DNA of 10,475 nucleotides from Prevotella sp. UBA3208 (GCA_002363695.1 DEWO01000049.1:1-10475), one strand, 5' to 3'; counted from the first letter of the stretch, positions 1 to 8,166 are shown. The notes: a model not told the origin generated them from the letters alone. Program-made: numbers and translations.

Positions 1-708
1 CGCATGGGCTTTGTGCTGGCAGACGGTCCCGAGGTGGAGGACGACCTGCACGTGTTCACCAAGATGAACTTTGCCGCCGACCACCCCGCCCGCGACATGC
101 AGGACACCTTCTTCGTCTCGCAGCATCCTAACGACGTCACGAAGAACATCCTGTTGCGTTCGCACACCTCGAGTGTCCAGGCCCGCGTGATGGAGAATAT
201 GCACACCGAGGACGGCAAGCTGACCGCCCCCATCCGCGTCATCTGCCCGGGACGTGTCTATCGCAACGAGGCCATCACCGCCCGTGCCCACTGCTTCTTC
301 CACCAGGTGGAAGGACTCTATATCGACAAGAACGTATCGTTCACCGACCTGAAGCAGGTGCTGCTGTCGTTTGCCCGCGAAATGTTCGGGGCCGACACGC
401 AAATCCGCCTGCGCCCCAGCTACTTCCCCTTCACGGAGCCCTCGGCAGAGATGGACATCTCGTGCTTCATCTGCGGCGGCGAAGGCTGCGGATTCTGCAA
501 GCATACCGGCTGGGTAGAGATTCTGGGCTGCGGCATGGTAGACCCCAACGTGCTGGAGCAATGCGGCATAGACTCGAAGATATACAGCGGCTATGCCTTC
601 GGCATGGGCGTGGAGCGCATCACCAACCTGAAGTATCGCGTCTCAGACCTCCGTATGTTCTCGGAGAACGACGTCCGTTTCCTCAAAGAATTCGAATCAG
701 CAAACTAA
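1..708 (+). CDS. pheS: Phenylalanyl-tRNA synthetase alpha subunit (3' part)
   Basis: Catalytic alpha subunit of the cytoplasmic (alpha-beta)2 phenylalanyl-tRNA synthetase, which attaches phenylalanine to tRNA-Phe. The window opens inside the gene: the reading frame is open from base 1 and the first residues, [14 protein letters not shown], match the start of the PheS class II core. Roughly 100 N-terminal residues, including the usual tRNA-binding coiled coil, therefore lie upstream (inferred from the usual length of about 340). The [10 protein letters not shown] segment, class II motif 2 ([19 protein letters not shown]) and motif 3 ([10 protein letters not shown]) are all visible. Four cysteines at codons 463, 472, 487 and 496 form a CX2CX4CX2C cluster before [12 protein letters not shown]; from memory this occurs in many bacterial PheS proteins, so it is not odd. 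The next gene starts 7 bp downstream, which suggests cotranscription. pheT is not in the window. Confidence 0.97.
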   Translation, partial: RMGFVLADGPEVEDDLHVFTKMNFAADHPARDMQDTFFVSQHPNDVTKNILLRSHTSSVQARVMENMHTEDGKLTAPIRVICPGRVYRNEAITARAHCFFHQVEGLYIDKNVSFTDLKQVLLSFAREMFGADTQIRLRPSYFPFTEPSAEMDISCFICGGEGCGFCKHTGWVEILGCGMVDPNVLEQCGIDSKIYSGYAFGMGVERITNLKYRVSDLRMFSENDVRFLKEFESAN

Positions 709-715
709 CAGCGGC

Positions 716-1324
716 ATGAAACTCGTAGTCATGACACAACCCACGTTCTTTGTCGAGGAAGACAAGATCATTGCCTCCCTCTTTGACGAAGGACTGGACG
801 CCTTGCACCTGTTCAAGCCTGGCTCGTCGCCCATGTACTCCGAGCGTCTTCTCACGCTGCTTGCCGACGACATCTGCAGCAAGATTACCGTACACGACAA
901 CTTCTACCTGAAAGAAGAGTACAAGTTGCACGGCATCCATATAGACGATGCGACCACACCGGCCCCGCGAGGCTATCGCGGACACATCAGCCGTACGTGT
1001 ACGCAGCTGGAAGACCTGAAGGAAGCCAAGAAGAACGCAGACTATGTCTTCCTCAAATACATCTTCAACAGCCAGACGGAAATCGACAAGACGGCCTCGT
1101 TCACCGAGACAGAGCTGAAAGACGCCGCTCGCCGGGGACTCATCGACCGACACGTCTACGCCCTGGGCGGCATGAACCTCGACACGGTGCGCATAGCCAA
1201 GGACCTCGGTTTCGGAGGCGTCGTCATCAGCGGAGACCTTTGGAACCGGTTCAACATACACCAGGAGCTTGACTATCAGGAGCTCATCGACCACTTCAAG
1301 AAACTTCGTAAAGCTATAGGATAA
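716..1324 (+). CDS. ThiE/TenI-family protein, divergent thiamine phosphate synthase-like
   Basis: A 202-residue protein with the layout of the ThiE/TenI TIM-barrel family. ThiE joins the thiazole and pyrimidine halves of thiamine; TenI members are relatives, some acting as thiazole tautomerases. Family landmarks can be traced in order: LHLFKPG (residues 30-36), ITVHDN (57-62) where ThiE usually has lNDR, GIHIDD (73-78) where ThiE has GvHLGQeD, GHIS (89-92), ADYVFLKYIFNSQTEIDK (108-125) where ThiE has the GPxFpTxTK loop, and the phosphate-binding LGGMN...GFGGVVISGDLW (150-176). K34, D61 and the GG strand are kept, but the Asn of ND, the Gln of GQED and the Thr-rich pyrophosphate loop are not. 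Automatic pipelines would probably call it thiamine phosphate synthase; that activity is doubtful. It lies 7 bp after pheS and 6 bp before prs, and no other thiamine gene is near. Start chosen as the first ATG after the pheS stop. Confidence 0.75.
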   Translation: MKLVVMTQPTFFVEEDKIIASLFDEGLDALHLFKPGSSPMYSERLLTLLADDICSKITVHDNFYLKEEYKLHGIHIDDATTPAPRGYRGHISRTCTQLEDLKEAKKNADYVFLKYIFNSQTEIDKTASFTETELKDAARRGLIDRHVYALGGMNLDTVRIAKDLGFGGVVISGDLWNRFNIHQELDYQELIDHFKKLRKAIG

Positions 1325-1330
1325 TATAAT

Positions 1331-2266
1331 ATGTCTAACAAAAACTACATGGTTTTTTCAGGTACAGCCACAAAGTACCTCGCAGAGAAAATCTGCCAAA
1401 GTCTGGGTTGTCCGCTCGGCGAACTGCTTATCACCAAGTTCTCGGACGGCGAGTTTGCGGTGTCCTATGAGGAGAGTATTCGCGGACGCGACATCTTCCT
1501 CGTTCAGAGCACTTTCCCCAACAGCGACAATCTGATGGAGCTGCTGCTGATGATTGATGCCGCCAAGCGTGCCTCTGCCCATACCATCAACGCGGTAATC
1601 CCCTACTTCGGCTGGGCACGACAGGACAGAAAGGACAAGCCCCGTGTGTCCATCGGCGCCAAGCTCGTTGCCGACCTGCTCTCTGCAGCCGGTGTCAATC
1701 GTGTCATCACCATGGATCTCCATGCAGACCAGATACAGGGATTCTTCAACGTCCCCGTCGACCATCTCTATGCTTCGAACGTCATCCTGCCCTACCTGAA
1801 GAGCCTCCAGTTGGAGGACCTGGTCATCGCCTCGCCCGACGTAGGCGGTTCCAAGCGTGCCAACACCTATGCCAAGTTCCTGGGATGTCCGCTGGTGCTG
1901 TGCAACAAGACCCGCGCCCGCGCCAACGTGGTAGAATCGATGCAGATCATCGGTGACGTGGAGGACAAGAACGTGGTCATCATTGACGACATGGTAGACA
2001 CAGCAGGCACCATCACCAAGGCTGCCGACATCATGAAGGCTGCCGGTGCCAAGACCGTCAGGGCCTGTGCCTCACACTGTGTGATGAGCGGCCCTGCCAG
2101 CGACCGAGTACAGGAGTCGGCCCTTGAGGAGATTGTCTTCACAGATTCCATTCCCTACACCCAGCGCTGCGCCAAGGTCAAGCAGCTCAGTGTTGCAGAC
2201 CTTTTCGCAGAAACCATCCGCAGAGTCATCAACAATGAAAGCATCTCTGACCAGTATATTATTTAG
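1331..2266 (+). CDS. prs: Ribose-phosphate pyrophosphokinase (PRPP synthetase)
   Basis: Makes 5-phosphoribosyl-1-pyrophosphate from ribose 5-phosphate and ATP in the cytoplasm, feeding purine, pyrimidine, NAD, histidine and tryptophan synthesis. At 311 residues it is the normal length for a class I enzyme. Visible landmarks are FSDGEF near the N terminus (residues 37-42), FGWARQDRKDKPR for ATP binding, the metal/ATP-site DLHADQIQGFF (from residue 129), the flexible catalytic loop KTRARANVVE, and the PRPP loop with IDDMVDTAGTI (from about residue 218). It starts 6 bp after the ThiE-like gene and its last 32 bp overlap the next gene in another frame, so it appears embedded in one transcript. 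The AT-rich ATAATATAAT immediately before the ATG fits Bacteroidota leaders that lack a Shine-Dalgarno sequence. Confidence 0.98.
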   Translation: MSNKNYMVFSGTATKYLAEKICQSLGCPLGELLITKFSDGEFAVSYEESIRGRDIFLVQSTFPNSDNLMELLLMIDAAKRASAHTINAVIPYFGWARQDRKDKPRVSIGAKLVADLLSAAGVNRVITMDLHADQIQGFFNVPVDHLYASNVILPYLKSLQLEDLVIASPDVGGSKRANTYAKFLGCPLVLCNKTRARANVVESMQIIGDVEDKNVVIIDDMVDTAGTITKAADIMKAAGAKTVRACASHCVMSGPASDRVQESALEEIVFTDSIPYTQRCAKVKQLSVADLFAETIRRVINNESISDQYII

Positions 2267-3332
2267 TATCGTACTGCTGACGGCCTGTCAGTCAAACAGT
2301 TACAAACTCGCCGGCGACGTCAAGGGACTGGAAGACGGCGACACGCTGTTTCTGACCCACGACCTGGAGACGGGTACCCCCAGCGACACGCTGATTGTCA
2401 AGGACGGACGCTTTGCGCTGAGCGGCGAGGCCGATTCCACCTCGCTGTGCATGGTATATAGTGCCAAGCGCAACGAAATCAACGCCCCCTTCTTCGTAGA
2501 GCCAGGCACAATCACCATCCACCTGACGGAAGAGCCCGGTGGTTCGCGCGTCAGCGGAACGCTCTGCAACGACCAGTGGCAGGAACTCAACGACTCCGTG
2601 ATGGTCATCGGCAAGGAGATTAACAAGATTGCCGAGCACATCTACGGCGGCAACTGCACGGAAGCGGAGCAGAAGCAGGGCATGGAAAAGATTGACCGCT
2701 TGAACCAGCGCTTTGCCAACATGGTGGTCAAAGCCACGGAAAAGAATATCGACAACGAGTTCGGCTACTTCCTCCTGACCTACTACCCGGAAGAACTGAT
2801 CAGCAACGAACAGCGCACACGCCTCATTGAGAAGCTGCCCGCTGAGAGGCGCCAGCGTCCTGCCATCCAGAAGATGCAGCAGGTACTGGCCGCCGCCACC
2901 AAGACCGCCGAAGGTGCCACCATTTCAGACTTCAAGCAGCAGGCTCCCGACGGAACCGAAGTCAGCCTGATGGAGGAAGTGAAGAAGAACAAGGTGACCA
3001 TCATCGACTTCTGGGCATCGTGGTGCGGTCCCTGCCGTCAGGAAATGCCTTTCATGATTGAGCTGTACAAACAGTATCAGCCCCAGGGTGTGGGCATCAT
3101 CGGCATCTCGCTGGACAACGAGCGCGACGCCTGGCTGAACGCCACCGAGGCCATGGGCATCACATGGCCCCAGATGAGCGATCTGAAGGGATGGGAGAAC
3201 GAGATTGCCCAGCACTTCAACGTCACCTCGATACCCCACACCATTGTCGTAGACCAGCAAGGCAAAATCCTCCGTCGCGGTCTGCGCGGTGAAGTGCTCC
3301 AACAGTATATCCAGTCTCTTGTCCAGAAATAG
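2235..3332 (+). CDS. DUF4369/TlpA-like thiol-disulfide oxidoreductase lipoprotein
   Basis: A 365-residue exported lipoprotein. Residues 1-18 form a type II signal peptide: MK, a hydrophobic stretch, then lipobox LTAC with Cys18 as the acylated residue. This fixes the start at 2235, inside the end of prs; an earlier ATG at 2124 in the same frame would add 37 residues and bury the signal peptide. Residues about 22-115 resemble the DUF4369 beta domain of Bacteroidota, 115-235 are mostly helical and charged, and about 236-365 form a TlpA/AhpC-TSA-like thioredoxin domain with active-site WCGPC (263-267) and cis-proline motif IPHT (Pro334). Family knowledge suggests periplasmic disulfide reduction or cytochrome maturation-type chemistry; the substrate is unknown. 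The residues after Cys18 (QSNSYK) lack the acidic patch of surface-exposed Bacteroidota lipoproteins, so a periplasmic-facing location is inferred. ispE follows after 28 bp. Confidence 0.93.
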   Translation: MKASLTSILFSIVLLTACQSNSYKLAGDVKGLEDGDTLFLTHDLETGTPSDTLIVKDGRFALSGEADSTSLCMVYSAKRNEINAPFFVEPGTITIHLTEEPGGSRVSGTLCNDQWQELNDSVMVIGKEINKIAEHIYGGNCTEAEQKQGMEKIDRLNQRFANMVVKATEKNIDNEFGYFLLTYYPEELISNEQRTRLIEKLPAERRQRPAIQKMQQVLAAATKTAEGATISDFKQQAPDGTEVSLMEEVKKNKVTIIDFWASWCGPCRQEMPFMIELYKQYQPQGVGIIGISLDNERDAWLNATEAMGITWPQMSDLKGWENEIAQHFNVTSIPHTIVVDQQGKILRRGLRGEVLQQYIQSLVQK

Positions 3333-3360
3333 ACAGGAGCACCCCTTTGAAGCTCAGCCC

Positions 3361-4194
3361 ATGATTGCGTTTCCCATTGCAAAAGTCAACCTCGGTCTGA
3401 ACGTGGTGGAAAAGCGTCCGGACGGATACCATAATCTTGAGACTGTATTCTATCCAGTACCCATCAAGGACGTACTGGAGATACAGTTGATGGATGCTGC
3501 CTTCCCGTCAGCCTACGACTGCGACCTGAAGGTGACCAACATGGACATCGATGGCGACGAGCAGCGCAATCTGGTGGTAAGAGCCTACCAGCTGCTGAAA
3601 GCAGACTTCCCCACCCTGCCCCGCATCCACGCACACCTGTGGAAGGGCATTCCCACTCAGGCCGGCATGGGTGGCGGCTCGAGTGACTGCGCCTACATGA
3701 TACGCCTGCTGAACGAATCGTTCCACCTGCAGTTGACCGACGGGCAGATGATAGCCTATGCGGCCCGGCTGGGTGCCGACTGTGCGTTCTTCATCAAGAG
3801 TACGCCCTGCTATGCCGAGGGCATCGGCGAGCGCATGACGCCCATCCGCCTGGACTTGACGGGATGGCACATCGGCATAGTGCGCCCGGACATTCCCGTC
3901 CCGACGAAAGAGGCTTTCTCGCGCATCCGTCCCCACTACCCCGAACGCAACTGCCGCGAGGTGGTGAGCCAGGCGGTAGAAACCTGGCGCGACGGGCTGA
4001 CCAACGATTTTGAGGAAAGCGTCTTTGCCCTGCATCCTGAAATCGGAGCAGTCAAAGAGCAGTTATACGACATGGGCGCCACCTATGCAGCCATGTCTGG
4101 CTCAGGCAGCGCCCTATTCGGACTTTTCAGGGAAACTCCAAACCGTCTTAGTCAGGAGTTTCCGGATATGTTTACATTTGAGACGTTGCTCTAA
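3361..4194 (+). CDS. ispE: 4-diphosphocytidyl-2-C-methyl-D-erythritol kinase
   Basis: GHMP-family kinase of the cytoplasmic MEP pathway. It phosphorylates CDP-methylerythritol at the 2-hydroxyl on the route to IPP and DMAPP. It has 277 residues, close to the family norm. The N-terminal IAKVNLG carries catalytic Lys8, followed by RPDGYHNLETVF; the ATP loop GMGGGSSD is at 102-109, the catalytic Asp of GADCAFF at 140, and the third GHMP motif MSGSGSALFG at 245-254. The frame is open upstream to an ATG at 3289, but that start would add 24 unrelated residues and overlap the preceding lipoprotein gene by 44 bp. The ATG at 3361 gives the expected MIAFPIAKVNLGLN opening, 28 bp after the previous stop. 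It is the last gene of the plus-strand cluster and converges on the regulator gene across 9 bp; no terminator hairpin was evident there. Confidence 0.97.
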   Translation: MIAFPIAKVNLGLNVVEKRPDGYHNLETVFYPVPIKDVLEIQLMDAAFPSAYDCDLKVTNMDIDGDEQRNLVVRAYQLLKADFPTLPRIHAHLWKGIPTQAGMGGGSSDCAYMIRLLNESFHLQLTDGQMIAYAARLGADCAFFIKSTPCYAEGIGERMTPIRLDLTGWHIGIVRPDIPVPTKEAFSRIRPHYPERNCREVVSQAVETWRDGLTNDFEESVFALHPEIGAVKEQLYDMGATYAAMSGSGSALFGLFRETPNRLSQEFPDMFTFETLL

Positions 4195-4203
4195 GCGTCG
4201 CCA

Positions 4204-4806
4204 TCAGTCTTTCGACATCAGGGCCGACGTTCTGACACGGCTCAGGGTCTCAGGAGTCATCTGGAGATAGCTGGCAATATAGACCAGCGGAGCACGGAGC
4301 ACCAGTTGCGGGGAGCGCTTGACCAGCTTGGCATAACGTTCCTGGGCGGACTCGAAGCGTAGCATATCGGCATGAACCTGCGAGATGATGAGAGACTCTT
4401 CAAGTATCTTACGGTAGAGCATCTGTATGTTTACGTTACGGACAGCTTCACGCTCCAGGGCAGCCTTCGGCAACTCAAAGATGATGGTCGGTTCGATAGC
4501 CTGTATCTGCTGACGGCTGGGTTCCTCGCGGAAAAGGCTTTCAATGCTCATCACAATGGTATTCTCGGTAGCCATGTACTCTGTCAGTTCCTTCTCGTTC
4601 TTGTAATAGAATTGGCGCACCAATCCCTTGGCTACCCAGAAGATGCCACTACATATTTCCCCCTCCTTCAAAAGCAGTTCGCCTTTCTGGAACTTCCTTG
4701 GTATCAAAATGCCCTCCAGCACGTCAAGCTCCTCGTGAGTCATGGTGCTGTAGCGCCGGGCCAGTTCGCGGGCCACATCGCGGGTCGTCAGTCCGATAGT
4801 CGTCAT
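4204..4806 (-). CDS. Crp/Fnr-family transcriptional regulator
   Basis: A 200-residue regulator. Residues about 20-120 form a cyclic-nucleotide-binding-type jelly roll (FQKGELLLKEGE at 39-50, then GIFWVAKGLVRQFYY), about 120-150 the dimerisation helix, and 155-195 a C-terminal winged helix-turn-helix with PLVYIASYLQMTPETLSRVR (173-192), whose TLSR recognition-helix signature is typical of Crp/Fnr proteins. The cAMP phosphate-binding cassette (GE...R-S/T-A) is not visible and there are no Fnr-type iron-sulfur cysteines (only C52), so neither cAMP nor oxygen sensing is supported; the ligand is unknown. It starts 25 bp after the lepA stop, so it probably shares the lepA transcript. The gap holds a T-rich tract but no clear TAnnTTTG box. 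The 3' end converges on ispE. Confidence 0.9.
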   Translation of the reverse strand: MTTIGLTTRDVARELARRYSTMTHEELDVLEGILIPRKFQKGELLLKEGEICSGIFWVAKGLVRQFYYKNEKELTEYMATENTIVMSIESLFREEPSRQQIQAIEPTIIFELPKAALEREAVRNVNIQMLYRKILEESLIISQVHADMLRFESAQERYAKLVKRSPQLVLRAPLVYIASYLQMTPETLSRVRTSALMSKD

Positions 4807-4831
4807 AGGTCTTTAATATTTTTTTGTTTGA

Positions 4832-6613
4832 TTAGTCAAGTTTTAATACGGCAAGGAATGCTTTCTGAGGCACCTCCACATTGCCGATTTGCTTCATTCG
4901 CTTCTTTCCGCGCTTCTGTTTCTCCAGCAGCTTGCGCTTTCGCGACACATCACCGCCATAGCACTTGGCAGTAACATCCTTACGTACCTGTTTGACGGTC
5001 TCGCGGGCAATAATCTTGGCCCCGATGGCAGCCTGAATAGCAATGTCGAATTGCTGGCGCGGGATGAGTTCCTTCAGCTTCTCGCACATACGCCGTCCAA
5101 ACGATACCGCATTATCCTGATGGGTCAGTGTGGAAAGTGCATCGACCGGCTCACCATTGAGCAGGATGTCCAACTTGACCAGTTTGGACGGACGGAACGA
5201 ATCGATGTGATAGTCAAACGAGGCATATCCTTTAGAGATACTCTTCAACTTGTCATAGAAGTCAATCACGATTTCGCCCAGTGGCAGCATGAAACGAAGC
5301 TCCACACGTCCGCCGGAAACATACTGCTGGTCTATCAGCTCTCCGCGCTTGTCAAGGCAGAGTGTCATGATGGGACCAATATAGTCTGCGGCCGTAATGA
5401 TGCTGGCCTTGATATAGGGTTCCTCAATATGGTCTATCATTGTCAGGTCAGGCAGTCCTGACGGGTTGTGCACCTCTTTTTCCTCGTGCTGTTTGGTATA
5501 GCACATGTAGGTAACGTTGGGGACGGTGGTTATCACATCCATGTCGAACTCACGGTCCAGACGTTCCTGCACAATCTCCATGTGGAGCAGTCCCAGGAAT
5601 CCGCAACGGAATCCGAATCCCAGTGCCACCGAAGTCTCGGGCACGAAGGTCAGCGAGGCATCGTTGAGCTGCAGCTTCTCCAGCGAGGCACGCAGATTCT
5701 CATAGTCCGTGGGGTCGATGGGATAGACACCGGCAAACACCATCGGCTTGACCTCCTGGAAACCCTCGATGGCTTTCTCGCAGGGGCGGTCTATATGGGT
5801 AATGGTATCGCCCACCTTCACCTCCTTGGCATTCTTGATGCCGGAGATGATGTAGCCCACCTCGCCCGTGCGGAGCTCCTTGCGGGGTATCATGTCCATC
5901 TTGAGCACACCGACCTCGTCAGCATCGTACTCCATGCCGGTATTGAAGAACTTCACCTTGTCGCCGGGGCGGATGACGCCGTTGACAATCTTGAAGTAGG
6001 CAATGATGCCCCGGAAGGAGTTGAACACCGAGTCGAAGATGAGTGCCTGCAGGGGAGCCTGCTCGTCGCCTGTGGGATGCGGAATACGCTCCACCACGGC
6101 ATTCAGGATGTCCTCAACCCCCTCACCCGTCTTACCCGACGCACGGATAATGTCCTCGGGGTCGCAGCCTATCAGGTCTACTATCTCGTCCTCCACCTCG
6201 TCGGGCATCGCCGAAGGCATGTCTATCTTGTTGATGACCGGAATGATTTCCAAGTCGTTGTCAATAGCCAGATAGAGGTTTGATATGGTCTGCGCCTGAA
6301 CACCCTGGGTAGCATCGACTACCAGCAGTGCGCCCTCGCAGGCTGCTATGGAACGGCTGACCTCGTAGGAGAAGTCGACGTGTCCCGGAGTATCAATCAA
6401 GTTCAGTATGTATTTCTCGCCCTTGTACATATACTCCATCTGGATAGCGTGACTCTTGATTGTAATGCCACGCTCACGCTCCAAATCCATGTCGTCAAGC
6501 ATCTGGCCCTCCGTCACTTGGATGGTCTTGGTATATTCCAGCAGACGGTCAGCCAAAGTCGACTTACCATGGTCGATATGTGCAATGATGCAGAAGTTTC
6601 TTATATGGTCCAT
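4832..6613 (-). CDS. lepA: Elongation factor 4 (translation GTPase LepA)
   Basis: Ribosome-dependent GTPase proposed to act on stalled or mistranslocated ribosomes and in ribosome assembly. It has 593 residues, close to the family's usual 600. GTPase motifs are intact: P-loop AHIDHGKST (11-19), switch I RGIT (48-51), DTPGH (74-78) and NKID (128-131). The EF-G-like domains II, III and V follow, and the LepA-specific C-terminal domain ends in the basic segment [20 protein letters not shown]. The start is taken at 6613, giving [19 protein letters not shown], the usual LepA opening. An in-frame ATG at 6640 lies inside the proposed -7 promoter box at 6638-6645 and is therefore unlikely to be translated. 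It lies downstream of pyk but has its own promoter; the Crp/Fnr gene follows by 25 bp. Confidence 0.98.
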   Translation of the reverse strand: MDHIRNFCIIAHIDHGKSTLADRLLEYTKTIQVTEGQMLDDMDLERERGITIKSHAIQMEYMYKGEKYILNLIDTPGHVDFSYEVSRSIAACEGALLVVDATQGVQAQTISNLYLAIDNDLEIIPVINKIDMPSAMPDEVEDEIVDLIGCDPEDIIRASGKTGEGVEDILNAVVERIPHPTGDEQAPLQALIFDSVFNSFRGIIAYFKIVNGVIRPGDKVKFFNTGMEYDADEVGVLKMDMIPRKELRTGEVGYIISGIKNAKEVKVGDTITHIDRPCEKAIEGFQEVKPMVFAGVYPIDPTDYENLRASLEKLQLNDASLTFVPETSVALGFGFRCGFLGLLHMEIVQERLDREFDMDVITTVPNVTYMCYTKQHEEKEVHNPSGLPDLTMIDHIEEPYIKASIITAADYIGPIMTLCLDKRGELIDQQYVSGGRVELRFMLPLGEIVIDFYDKLKSISKGYASFDYHIDSFRPSKLVKLDILLNGEPVDALSTLTHQDNAVSFGRRMCEKLKELIPRQQFDIAIQAAIGAKIIARETVKQVRKDVTAKCYGGDVSRKRKLLEKQKRGKKRMKQIGNVEVPQKAFLAVLKLD

Positions 6614-6624
6614 TATTCGTTTAA

Positions 6625-6638
6625 GCACAATTTTGTGC
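6625..6638. promoter_or_regulatory. Perfect inverted repeat over the lepA start site
   Basis: GCACAA-TT-TTGTGC is a perfect 6-bp-arm inverted repeat whose outer edge overlaps the last base of the -7 box. It covers the predicted transcription start of lepA, between promoter and start codon. Its position suits an operator or a very short 5' UTR hairpin. No binding protein can be named from the sequence, and a repeat this short can arise by chance. Confidence 0.35.
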
Positions 6639-6645
6639 AAAGATA
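6638..6645 (-). promoter_or_regulatory. lepA promoter -7 box (Bacteroidota type)
   Basis: The minus strand reads TATCTTTG here, matching the Bacteroidota TAnnTTTG -7 consensus, about 25 bp before the lepA ATG. A TTG lies 23 bp further upstream (minus strand, 6671-6669), slightly wider than the usual 19-21 bp spacing for the -33 element. Transcription would start near 6632, giving a leader of about 20 nt. Confidence 0.6.
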
Positions 6646-6648
6646 ATG

Positions 6649-6686
6649 AAAAAAAGTGAGAATTCTATCAAGTCACCCTTTTTTTT
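6649..6686 (-). terminator. Possible pyk terminator
   Basis: On the minus strand, downstream of the pyk stop, a run of A leads into GGGTGA, a 13-nt loop, TCAC and seven T. The arms pair as four standard pairs, then two G-U pairs, then A-U pairs, giving a modest stem followed by a T tract. It is AU-rich and therefore weak. The T tract falls within the spacer of the lepA promoter. Confidence 0.4.
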
Positions 6687-6700
6687 ATTTTTTTAAGAGC

Positions 6701-8140
6701 CTACACCTTAGGCAAGTGGAACTGATAATTCTGGTCGAACACCTCCTTGACGGTATTCACCTCCAGGAACTTCGTTCCTCCCCCAGCACCCACATTTCCA
6801 CTCAGATAGGCAATCTTGTCGTCCAGTTCTACATAACCTTTCTGGCGTAGCATACGGACTGCAGCCAGAAACAGTTTCTCGGAGCCGATGTGCTCTTTCT
6901 GATAGATAGGAATGACGCCGTACGACAGGTTGAGCAGACGCTGCAGCTTGTCGTTATAGCAGATGGCCAACACCGGATTAGGTCCTCGGAAGGCTGCCAG
7001 ATTACGAGCTGTATCGCCCGTACTGGAGTCTGTAATAATCAGTTTGACCCCCAGACGCTCCGTCGCCTCAATGGCCGAATGGGCCATGAACTCGCGGATG
7101 TCGCAGTTCTCAGACATAGGCAGTTCTATATTGGCCTGACTGAACTGGTCGTGCTCGGCCTGCTCGGCAATGGCAGCCATCGTCTGAACAGCCTCGACCG
7201 GATATTTGCCCGAAGCCGTCTCGCCGGACAGCATCAGCGCGTCCGTGCGATAGTAGATGGCATTGGCAATATCAGTCACCTCTGCCCGGGTGGGACGCGG
7301 GTTCTGAATCATGGAGTGCAACATCTGCGTAGCTACTATCACGGGTTTCTTCTTCTTCACACACTTGCGGATAATCTGCCGCTGAATACCCGGGATGCGC
7401 TCAATGGGCACCTCAATACCCAAGTCACCACGCGCAATCATAATGCCATAGGAAGCGTCTATGATTTCATCAATATTGTCGACACCTTCCTGGTTTTCTA
7501 TCTTCGAGATAATCTTGATGTCGGAATTGAAGGCATCCAGAATAGCCTGTACTGCACGTACGTCGGCAGCCGACCGCACAAAGGAATGGGCTATGAAGTC
7601 TATGTCTTGCTCTATGGCCAGCATGATGTTCTTGCGGTCTTTATCCGTCAAAGGCGGCAGGGCAATATGTACGCCCGGAACATTGACACTCTTGTGCGAG
7701 CCAAGCACTCCGTCGTTCTGCACCTGGGCAATGACGGCCGGGCCGTTGATGCCTATGACCTGCATATCCAGGGCACCGTCGTCAAACAGGATATGGCAGC
7801 CTTCGTAGACATCGGCGGCAAAGTTCTCGTACGACAGATTAATCATGTCGTGGGTAGTGTCCATCTCGGGGCGTCCGAAGATTTTCACCACGTCGCCCGT
7901 CTTGTACTCAATGGGGGCATCACAACCCGTCGTTCGCACCTCCGGCCCCTTGGTGTCTATCAGGATACCTATATGACGGCTCACCTCGCGCACGTTCCTT
8001 ATTATATTTATAATCCCTTCCTTGGATGCATGGGCTGTATTCATGCGTATCACATTAACGCCGGCATTGAACAACTGTCGAATGAAGTCCGTATCACAAC
8101 GCCTGTCACTCACCGAAGCAACTATTTTTGTCTGTTTCAT
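6701..8140 (-). CDS. pyk: Pyruvate kinase
   Basis: Catalyses the last glycolytic step in the cytoplasm, phosphoenolpyruvate plus ADP to pyruvate plus ATP. It has 479 residues, a normal bacterial length. Visible landmarks are IDTKGPEVRT (61-70), catalytic lysine in SKIENQEG (Lys213), metal-site MIARGDLGIEVP (234-245), VATQMLHSMI (269-278), the family signature PRPTRAEVTDIANA (281-294), MLSGETASG (303-311), and a full C-terminal domain to LPKV. The usual N-terminal RxNFSHG is RMNTAHAS here (32-39). Glu67 in the KGPE motif is the residue associated with potassium-dependent enzymes. The start at 8140 gives MKQTKIVASVSD; the frame continues upstream, but that extension passes through the promoter box at 8167-8174 and is not family-like. 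It is transcribed divergently from hup and is upstream of lepA on the same strand. Confidence 0.97.
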   Translation of the reverse strand: MKQTKIVASVSDRRCDTDFIRQLFNAGVNVIRMNTAHASKEGIINIIRNVREVSRHIGILIDTKGPEVRTTGCDAPIEYKTGDVVKIFGRPEMDTTHDMINLSYENFAADVYEGCHILFDDGALDMQVIGINGPAVIAQVQNDGVLGSHKSVNVPGVHIALPPLTDKDRKNIMLAIEQDIDFIAHSFVRSAADVRAVQAILDAFNSDIKIISKIENQEGVDNIDEIIDASYGIMIARGDLGIEVPIERIPGIQRQIIRKCVKKKKPVIVATQMLHSMIQNPRPTRAEVTDIANAIYYRTDALMLSGETASGKYPVEAVQTMAAIAEQAEHDQFSQANIELPMSENCDIREFMAHSAIEATERLGVKLIITDSSTGDTARNLAAFRGPNPVLAICYNDKLQRLLNLSYGVIPIYQKEHIGSEKLFLAAVRMLRQKGYVELDDKIAYLSGNVGAGGGTKFLEVNTVKEVFDQNYQFHLPKV

Positions 8141-8166
8141 ATTATAAAAGTGTATATTTTGGAGTG

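Noticed and set aside
463..498. CX2CX4CX2C cluster in PheS as a novel zinc insertion
   Set aside because: Similar cysteine clusters before TGWxEILG are, to my knowledge, common in bacterial PheS proteins.
3289..3360. Earlier in-frame start for ispE
   Set aside because: It would overlap the lipoprotein gene by 44 bp and add residues unlike IspE; the ATG at 3361 gives the family's normal N terminus.
4141..4210. Possible terminator between convergent ispE and the regulator gene
   Set aside because: Only a short GACG/CGTC pairing is visible and no T tract follows on either strand.
5468..6283. 271-codon open frame on the plus strand opposite lepA
   Set aside because: It lies wholly within lepA, and its His/Leu/Val-rich composition is typical of the antisense of a GC-rich coding strand.
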